Shown piece by piece: positions 33,757 through 38,366 of a DNA stretch of 38,366 nucleotides (the stretch's first letter is position 1; the number at the start of each line of letters is the position of its first letter). Under the pieces are notes generated by a model. The model ran no database searches, was not told where the DNA came from, and saw only the letters and a list, made by a program, of their open reading frames with translations. The position numbers and the translations under genes are program-made. This DNA comes from Prevotella sp. CAG:1185 (GTDB lineage Bacteria > Bacteroidota > Bacteroidia > Bacteroidales > Bacteroidaceae), in assembly GCA_000436695.1 (NCBI GenBank), contig HF992637.1, forward strand, positions 1 to 38,366. The letters are read 5' to 3'.

Positions 33757-33888
33757 GGTAAAAAGATTGAATGGTGAATCTTCTTTTGTTTTGTAAGCCG
33801 CCATTCAGCGTTAGTATCTAACTGGCATCCAGGCTCGGTTCTTCAATTATTCTCACATGAACTGCTTGCCGCGGACATCCTGTTTTTT
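33757..33888 (+). ncRNA. Structured small RNA or terminator-bearing leader, class unknown
   Basis: A strong promoter is followed by about 130 non-coding bases rich in pairing. TGAATGGTG (33768-33776) pairs over nine positions with CGCCATTCA (33799-33807). GTTAG (33810-33814) pairs with CTAAC (33818-33822). CGGTTC (33836-33841, one base uncertain) pairs with GAACTG (33859-33864), and GGC (33832-33834) with GCC (33868-33870). An alternative outer pairing is CAGG (33830-33833) with CCTG (33879-33882). TTTTTT follows at 33883-33888, as in an intrinsic terminator. The transglycosylase start is only 30 bases further on and has no promoter of its own, so this could be a free-standing RNA or an attenuator. 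I cannot assign a known class. Confidence 0.5.
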
Positions 33889-33918
33889 AATTTGTCCAGA
33901 TGCCATAAACCGTAAAAT

Positions 33919-34350
33919 ATGGAGGGAATATTAAGAAAAGTATTTGTATTATTATTTGTATTTATAGCAAATTCTTATGCTTTTGCTGAAAACAGCGAAA
34001 CAAACAGTACTGAGTTTGACTGGAATCCGGTGATGGACGCCATAATCCAGGTTGAAAGCGAAGGAAACTCTAAAGCAGTAAGCGGCAACTCGTGCGGAGC
34101 AATGCAGATAACTCCGATTCTGGTGAAAGAATGTAACAATATCCTGAAACGAAGGAAAAGTAAAAAGAGATTTAAATTGTCCGACCGTTTCAACGTTGCC
34201 AAATCAAAGGAAATGTTCATATTGTTTCAGTCGTTCTACAATCCTAAAAACAGCATCGAACAGGCGATACGATCGTGGAACGGAGGACTGAAATACAGCG
34301 TAAGGGGAACGCAGAAGTATTTTAACAAAGTGATGAATCTGCTTAAATAA
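33919..34350 (+). CDS. Small lytic-transglycosylase-like (SLT) protein
   Basis: A 143-residue exported protein. The signal peptide (KVFVLLFVFIANSYAFA) is followed by a compact goose-lysozyme-like SLT domain: AIIQVESEGNSKAVSGNSCG with the probable catalytic Glu46 in the ES motif, then GAMQITP and a late AIRSWNGG. Such enzymes cleave peptidoglycan between MurNAc and GlcNAc, leaving 1,6-anhydro ends. It is shorter than most Slt enzymes, consisting of little beyond the catalytic core. GGAGG lies within its first codons rather than upstream. A terminator follows closely, so it is a single-gene unit downstream of the structured leader. Confidence 0.83.
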   Translation: MEGILRKVFVLLFVFIANSYAFAENSETNSTEFDWNPVMDAIIQVESEGNSKAVSGNSCGAMQITPILVKECNNILKRRKSKKRFKLSDRFNVAKSKEMFILFQSFYNPKNSIEQAIRSWNGGLKYSVRGTQKYFNKVMNLLK

Positions 34351-34367
34351 ACATTAAAACATTATAT

Positions 34368-34415
34368 AAAAGGCTCTGTATGTCAAAGGCTACGCCCGTC
34401 ATACAGAGCCTTTTT
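34368..34415 (+). terminator. Terminator of the transglycosylase gene
   Basis: AAAGGCTCTGTATG (34369-34382) pairs with CATACAGAGCCTTT (34400-34413) and runs into TTTTT. Confidence 0.85.
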
Positions 34416-34523
34416 GCATGCGTTAATAACAAACCTGTGGCCATTATTGCTAAAACCTTCATATAAAATAAGAATAATCAACAAAAAGACTTAAATTAAA
34501 AGGTTTTATTCACAAAATGGTAT

Positions 34524-34531
34524 TATATTTG
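34524..34531 (+). promoter_or_regulatory. Candidate -7 box of lemA
   Basis: TATATTTG, 37 bases before the lemA start; the -33 region is only a T-run at a short distance. Confidence 0.5.
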
Positions 34532-34568
34532 TATTCAAACTTATGAAACCAAATTTTATATTTAAATT

Positions 34569-35132
34569 ATGACAATAGGAATTATTATTTTAGTAATCGT
34601 AGTACTGCTTGCAATATGGTGTGTAAGCCTGTACAACAATCTTGTGAAACTGAGAAACAACCGTGAAAACGCCTTTGCCAACATCGACGTTCAGTTGAAA
34701 CAGCGTCACGACCTGGTGCCGCAGCTTGTAGCAACAGTAAAAGGTTACGCAACGCACGAGCGTGAAGTGCTGCAAAGAGTAACCGAGGCACGCACAGCTG
34801 CCATGGGCGCAACAACAATAAACGACAAGATTAATGCAGAGAATGCTCTTACAAGTGCTTTGGCAGGACTTAAAGTGTCACTCGAGGCTTATCCAGACCT
34901 GAAGGCTAACCAGAACTTCCTGCAGCTTCAGAATGAAATTGCTGATCTTGAAAACAAGCTTGCTGCTGTACGCAGATTCTTCAACTCTACAACAAGAGAG
35001 CTTAACAACGCCGTTGAGACATTCCCGTCGAATATATTTGCCAAGATGTTTGGCTTCAAGAAAGAGCCTATGTTCGAGGTTCCACAGGAAGAACGCGCAA
35101 CTTACGACAAAGCTCCTGAGATAAAATTCTAA
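34569..35132 (+). CDS. lemA: LemA-family protein
   Basis: A 187-residue protein with one N-terminal membrane helix (TIGIIILVIVVLLAIWCVSL) and a coiled, helical body with the LemA signature: NLVKLRNNRENAFANIDVQL, KQRHDLVPQLVATVKGYA and the late RRFFNSTTRELNNAVETFP. The molecular role of LemA is not established. It is 21 bases before an M48 protease gene, an arrangement repeatedly seen in bacteria, so the two proteins probably act together in membrane or envelope quality control. Confidence 0.9.
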   Translation: MTIGIIILVIVVLLAIWCVSLYNNLVKLRNNRENAFANIDVQLKQRHDLVPQLVATVKGYATHEREVLQRVTEARTAAMGATTINDKINAENALTSALAGLKVSLEAYPDLKANQNFLQLQNEIADLENKLAAVRRFFNSTTRELNNAVETFPSNIFAKMFGFKKEPMFEVPQEERATYDKAPEIKF

Positions 35133-35153
35133 CTTTAACTCTGAAATATAATT

Positions 35154-36170
35154 ATGAGATATGTCGGAATGCACACCCAGATTGCGCGGAACAACAGACT
35201 GACAATTATACTGCTGCTGATGTTTCCTGTGATAATACTGGGCATGATTTGGGTATTCCTTGCGCTTGTAAACTATTTTGGAAACGGATACTATGACCAG
35301 TATGGCAACGTTGTTCATCAACTTGATGCCGCAACGGTTAACTATTATTTCATAAACACTATTCCATGGGTAATAGTCGGTGTCGGTATTTGGTTCGCAA
35401 TAGCATATTTCGCCAATGCGTCAATGGTACGCGCGGCAACTGGTGCCCGCCCGCTTACGCGTAAGGAGAATCCCAAGATATATAATATTGTGGAAAATCT
35501 CTGCATGACTTGCAACATGGACATGCCAAAGATAAACATTGTTGATGACCCACAGCTTAATGCGTTTGCGAGCGGTATTGACAAAAAGAGCTATACCGTG
35601 ACGCTTACTACGGGAATAATAAACAGGCTTAATGATGAAGAACTGGCTGGAGTTATCGGCCATGAGCTGACTCATATACGCAACCACGACACACGATTGC
35701 TTATAACAAGCATCATATTTGTCGGTATTGTATCAACAATAATGAGTCTGGTTATTCAGATGATGTACAATGCATTCTGGTTTGGAGGCGCAAGAGTACA
35801 CAGATCTAATGATGATGAAGATAACCGTGGAAGCGGTGTATCAATAATAGTAATACTGCTCATCGGAGTAATATGTTGTGCTATCGCTTACTTCTTCACG
35901 CTACTTACTCGTTTTGCCATATCGCGTAAACGAGAATATATGGCTGATGCCGGCGGTGCAGAATTATGCGGCAATCCTCTTGCCCTCGCCTCTGCCTTGC
36001 GCAAGATATCAGGTGACCCTGGATTAAACAACGTAAAGCGTGATGACATAGCCCAGCTGTTCATAATCCATCCGCAGCATTTCGCCCCAGGCCTTATGAA
36101 TTTCTTCAATTCACTATTCAGTACCCACCCTGATACAAAAAAGAGAATAGAGATACTTGAACAATTCTAA
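35154..36170 (+). CDS. M48-family membrane metalloprotease (HtpX-like)
   Basis: A 338-residue zinc protease with two N-terminal membrane helices (about residues 17-40 and 68-90), the active-site motif HELTH (170-174) and a third zinc ligand Glu261 in SRKREYMADAGGAE, separated by two further helices (about 183-205 and 228-252). HtpX-type enzymes degrade misfolded inner-membrane proteins from the cytoplasmic side. The C-terminal IHPQHFAPG and FSTHPDTKKRIEILEQF are typical. It is co-transcribed with lemA and followed by a strong terminator. Confidence 0.92.
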   Translation: MRYVGMHTQIARNNRLTIILLLMFPVIILGMIWVFLALVNYFGNGYYDQYGNVVHQLDAATVNYYFINTIPWVIVGVGIWFAIAYFANASMVRAATGARPLTRKENPKIYNIVENLCMTCNMDMPKINIVDDPQLNAFASGIDKKSYTVTLTTGIINRLNDEELAGVIGHELTHIRNHDTRLLITSIIFVGIVSTIMSLVIQMMYNAFWFGGARVHRSNDDEDNRGSGVSIIVILLIGVICCAIAYFFTLLTRFAISRKREYMADAGGAELCGNPLALASALRKISGDPGLNNVKRDDIAQLFIIHPQHFAPGLMNFFNSLFSTHPDTKKRIEILEQF

Positions 36171-36238
36171 ATTTCATTGAAATAAATTCTGTAATACATC
36201 ACACATATTCAGAATATCTACCAGTAAATTTCAAACCA

Positions 36239-36285
36239 AAAGCCGTATCATGCTGACCCAGTACTGATACGGCTTTAAATTTTAT
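36239..36285 (+). terminator. Terminator of lemA-M48
   Basis: AAAGCCGTATCA (36239-36250) pairs perfectly with TGATACGGCTTT (36265-36276), followed by AAATTTTAT. Confidence 0.78.
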
Positions 36286-36610
36286 AAAAATAATAATAAT
36301 AAACCATCCGATTAAAATCAATAAATATTGACATATAAAATAGTTATCACAAAATAAAATTACAAAGAATTTGGCATCAAAAGCAGTTGCAGCATTAGCA
36401 TAAAAGTTGCATCGAAAAATAATATGCATCCCTAATATGCCACAAACGATTTTAAACTATGCAATAAATATTGCATATAACGGACAATAAGTACACACTA
36501 AATAAAAATATATTCTATAATCCTTTTATGCCAACACAACTAAAATAAATACAGAAATTGAGCTTTATTCGTGACGGATGTCCTTTCCCATTTATTACAT
36601 TAATTTTCAT
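36286..36610. other. AT-rich gene-free region
   Basis: No gene, hairpin or promoter that I can support; homopolymer-rich A/T sequence. Confidence 0.5.
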
Positions 36611-36700
36611 CATCAGTCACATACGTCATATCAGCACACAACTCCCATTTATAACATAGCTCCCATTAGTAACATAAGTCGCACAAGTAACATAAGTCGC
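36611..36700. repeat. Ten-unit array of degenerate 9-base repeats (left of the insertion sequence)
   Basis: Written in 9-base steps the sequence reads CATCAGTCA, CATACGTCA, TATCAGCAC, ACAACTCCC, ATTTATAAC, ATAGCTCCC, ATTAGTAAC, ATAAGTCGC, ACAAGTAAC, ATAAGTCGC. The last four form a repeated pair. It does not code for protein. Confidence 0.75.
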
Positions 36701-36797
36701 ATGTCAGGAATAATATCATTCAAATAATTTGCCGAAGACGTCATGACAAGCTTAAAAGTTTGCCGACATAAAATAGAACTGTAAGAAACACTAAGAC

Positions 36798-36857
36798 ATG
36801 CCGTCCGTTAAGCATTAGGCCTACAGCAGCGTAATACTTGGCGGACGGCATTATTTT
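36798..36857 (+). terminator. Long terminator-like hairpin whose T-tail is the insertion target
   Basis: ATGCCGTCCG (36798-36807) pairs with CGGACGGCAT (36842-36851). The stem continues inward as TTAAGCATTA with TAATACTTGG (one mismatch, two wobbles), about 20 pairs in all. The following TATTTT is the left target duplication of the insertion sequence. Which transcript it once ended is unclear. Confidence 0.6.
36850..36857. repeat. Left target-site duplication
   Basis: ATTATTTT directly abuts the left end of the insertion sequence and is repeated exactly at 38281-38288. Confidence 0.9.
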
Positions 36858-36871
36858 GGGGCAGTAGAAAA

Positions 36872-37864
36872 TCAGTGGGGATATCCATACAGCATCGCAA
36901 TTCTGAAAAGGAAGAACCTTTTGTCCGTAACTCCGTGTAGGTTTGCTCTGAAAAGTTTGATTTTAGCATTGAATGATTCCGCGGCAGCGTTAGACGAGCG
37001 GTTATTGTAGAAGTTAAGGATCTCATCATAATGTTCATAGAAAGTAGCAGCAATAATGTTGAATTGCTTTATTCCGGCAGCCTCCACTTTGTTGTACCAT
37101 CTTGCCATACTTAACCTTGCGGCATCCTTGACGGTATTCTTAGAGAATATCATTCTCAATGAATGTGACAGGCCGTATGCGATTTTAATATCTGGATATT
37201 CTTCAAAGAGGATTCTGGCCCTTTCCTTCTGTCTTTCCGTCCACTTGTCTGCGGATTTAAACAGCAGGTAGCGGCTTCTGATGAGCAATTCTGGACGTGT
37301 GTCTCCGTTAGAGAAGCGGAACGGTACATAGGGAATGCCTGAACGCTTGCATTCTTCCATATCCTCGTTGTTTTGCTGCAAGGCTTCCCAACGGTGCGCC
37401 ACACGAAGCTCCTGTACAGCCTCACAGGCCAGCTTCTGTATAAGGAAGCGGTCAATTACCCTTTTGGCTTTTGGAAAGGCCGTCAGAACTATCCTGCGCA
37501 TCGAATCGGAAAGATCAAGGGTCACTTCCTCCACCTTCATACGTTCGTCCACGTCTATCTGTTTCAGCACCTGTATGACGTCTTCCGATTTTGTACCGGA
37601 AACGACCGCCACCAAGCTTCCCTCATTGGTGTGGCGGTCACGGTTGGTGACAAATGTATACAGCTCTCCGTTAGACAGTGAAGGCTCATCTATGGCAAGA
37701 CGAGGCCCCATGTTCTCCGGGAACAGCAGCCATTTCTCGGCATGGCCAAGCTGTTCCCAGCTGCGGAAACCGCTCAGCGTTTCCTTGTACTGTTTCTCAA
37801 AAGTATGCGCATTTATGTGGTAGAATGTTTCAAGCGTACGGCAGGTCACCGGGGATGTTTCCAT
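36872..37864 (-). CDS. ISAon1/ISL3-type DDE transposase, catalytic part
   Basis: A 330-residue protein with the ISL3-type RNase-H-like core: first Asp in LAIDEPSL (about residue 58), second in KRVIDRFLIQKLACEAVQ (about 137), and Glu in SSNAAAESFNAKIKLFRANL near the C-terminus. It lacks the N-terminal DNA-binding part, which is supplied by the separate upstream frame. It starts 35 bases before that frame ends, in the +1 frame relative to it, so expression may need translational coupling or a frameshift. The stop TGA is inside the left inverted repeat. Confidence 0.9.
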   Translation of the reverse strand: METSPVTCRTLETFYHINAHTFEKQYKETLSGFRSWEQLGHAEKWLLFPENMGPRLAIDEPSLSNGELYTFVTNRDRHTNEGSLVAVVSGTKSEDVIQVLKQIDVDERMKVEEVTLDLSDSMRRIVLTAFPKAKRVIDRFLIQKLACEAVQELRVAHRWEALQQNNEDMEECKRSGIPYVPFRFSNGDTRPELLIRSRYLLFKSADKWTERQKERARILFEEYPDIKIAYGLSHSLRMIFSKNTVKDAARLSMARWYNKVEAAGIKQFNIIAATFYEHYDEILNFYNNRSSNAAAESFNAKIKLFRANLHGVTDKRFFLFRIAMLYGYPH

Positions 37865-38216
37865 AAGTCTCTTTTAAAAAAGCCCCGAACTCCTTGGAGT
37901 AACGGGTTCCCTTGCATACCATTTCAAGGTTGATGGGAATACTGAAGCTCTTGCCGGTGCGCAGGTCCGTCCATCTTCTGCGGCGCACGACCAATATGAC
38001 CTTGTGGTCACGGATCGGGAAATCAGTGACATTCACAGGTTCCATAAAACCCTTGGACTCAAAATGAACATCACCGGACAAGAACGGATTCATCAGCTCA
38101 TCAAGATGAATGTGAATTTCGGTTGGAGTCTGTTCAACATTTACTATCTCAAAATAATCCAGTATTTCGGAAGGCAGCACGATACGGGCAAGAGCTTCCA
38201 TTTGATTTCTTTCCAT
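37830..38216 (-). CDS. ISAon1-type transposase N-terminal region protein
   Basis: A 128-residue protein, MERNQMEALARIVLPSEIL at its start, with a basic segment VVRRRRWTDLRTGKSFSIP that could contact DNA. It matches the family of separately encoded N-terminal regions of ISAon1 transposases. The start codon is 42 bases inside the right inverted-repeat end. Its 3' end overlaps the catalytic gene; a GCTTTTTTAAAAG run stands near the overlap. Confidence 0.85.
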   Translation of the reverse strand: MERNQMEALARIVLPSEILDYFEIVNVEQTPTEIHIHLDELMNPFLSGDVHFESKGFMEPVNVTDFPIRDHKVILVVRRRRWTDLRTGKSFSIPINLEMVCKGTRYSKEFGAFLKETYGNIPGDLPYA

Positions 38217-38280
38217 AAAGCAAAGTTCGTAATTTTTATAGATTTGGGAAACAAATCCCCCATTAATTTTCTACTGCCCC

Positions 38281-38288
38281 ATTATTTT
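38281..38288. repeat. Right target-site duplication
   Basis: ATTATTTT, identical to 36850-36857. Confidence 0.9.
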
Positions 38289-38292
38289 ATTC

Positions 38293-38346
38293 ATACCTCA
38301 TATCACTCCCATCAGTCCCATTCGTCTTATCAGTCCCATCCCCCTT
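38293..38346. repeat. Six-unit array of 9-base repeats (right of the insertion sequence)
   Basis: In 9-base steps: ATACCTCAT, ATCACTCCC, ATCAGTCCC, ATTCGTCTT, ATCAGTCCC, ATCCCCCTT. The consensus ATCAGTCCC resembles that of the array at 36611-36700. Confidence 0.78.
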
Positions 38347-38366
38347 GACAGACAAAAAAAAGAGTC

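Larger units (their letters stand above)
36858..38280 (-). mobile_element. Complete ISL3-like (ISAon1-type) insertion sequence
   Basis: A 1423-bp element bounded by inverted repeats of 23 bp with two mismatches (36858-36880 and 38258-38280; both begin GGGGCAGTAGAAAAT read inward and share TGGGG). Exact 8-bp direct repeats ATTATTTT flank it, the duplication length usual for ISL3 elements. It carries two overlapping minus-strand genes: an N-terminal region protein and a DDE transposase. The transposase stop codon lies inside the left inverted repeat. Both genes are open and the ends are intact, so the copy may be active. Confidence 0.93.

Noticed and set aside
33561..33761. 66-codon frame rich in lysine and arginine
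   Set aside because: It runs through the -33 and -7 boxes of the next promoter and has no homologous feature that I recognise.
36611..36700. CRISPR array
   Set aside because: The 9-base units have no spacers and no constant repeat, and no cas genes are in the window.

Overview
The window reads as a chromosomal stretch from a member of the Bacteroidales, most likely Prevotella in the broad sense. The signs are promoters of the Bacteroidetes type (TTTG, about 19-20 bases, TAnnTTTG, typically ending TACCTTTGC), an Oar-like TonB-dependent receptor paired with a BACON/OB-fold lipoprotein, a TamB plus lipidated TamL pair, a DUF4827 lipoprotein next to glmM, a solitary VirE/VapE-type gene and an ISAon1-type (ISL3-like) insertion sequence. 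Names rest on motif and family recognition by eye; no database search was run.

Left region (1-5104): the 3' end of a radical-SAM/SPASM maturase of the CXXX-repeat peptide (RiPP) type, overlapped by a small partner gene that is frameshifted by an imperfect 94-base tandem duplication. tatA-tatC follow directly. An MsbA-like ABC exporter comes next, but it stops just before its signature motif and runs straight into a second, more AT-rich and diverged tatA-tatC pair.

Middle region (5699-21451): a receptor and lipoprotein operon; a LysR regulator with a YeiH-type transporter that carries an in-frame 33-base duplication; a 3' remnant of the carbon-starvation transporter cstA abutting a complete solitary VapE-like primase/helicase gene and a 15-bp palindrome; lrgA-lrgB; then, on the minus strand, a DUF4827-glmM operon, a DHH phosphoesterase and a sugar nucleotidyltransferase.

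Right region (21841-38366): tamB-tamL (minus), an RluA-type pseudouridine synthase, fabG and a TetR regulator (minus), a long gene-poor stretch, initiator tRNA-fMet, queD-queE (minus), a structured leader or small RNA upstream of a small lytic transglycosylase, lemA with an M48 protease, and an intact ISL3-like insertion sequence with 23-bp inverted repeats and an 8-bp target duplication. Arrays of 9-base periodic repeats lie on both sides of that element.

The most unusual points are the RiPP-Tat gene linkage, the exporter/tatAC junction, the cstA/VapE junction, two imperfect tandem duplications whose copies differ mainly at silent sites, and the leader RNA at 33757-33888. The broken junctions and allele-like duplications could be real recombination or the result of mixing strains during assembly; sequence alone does not decide.
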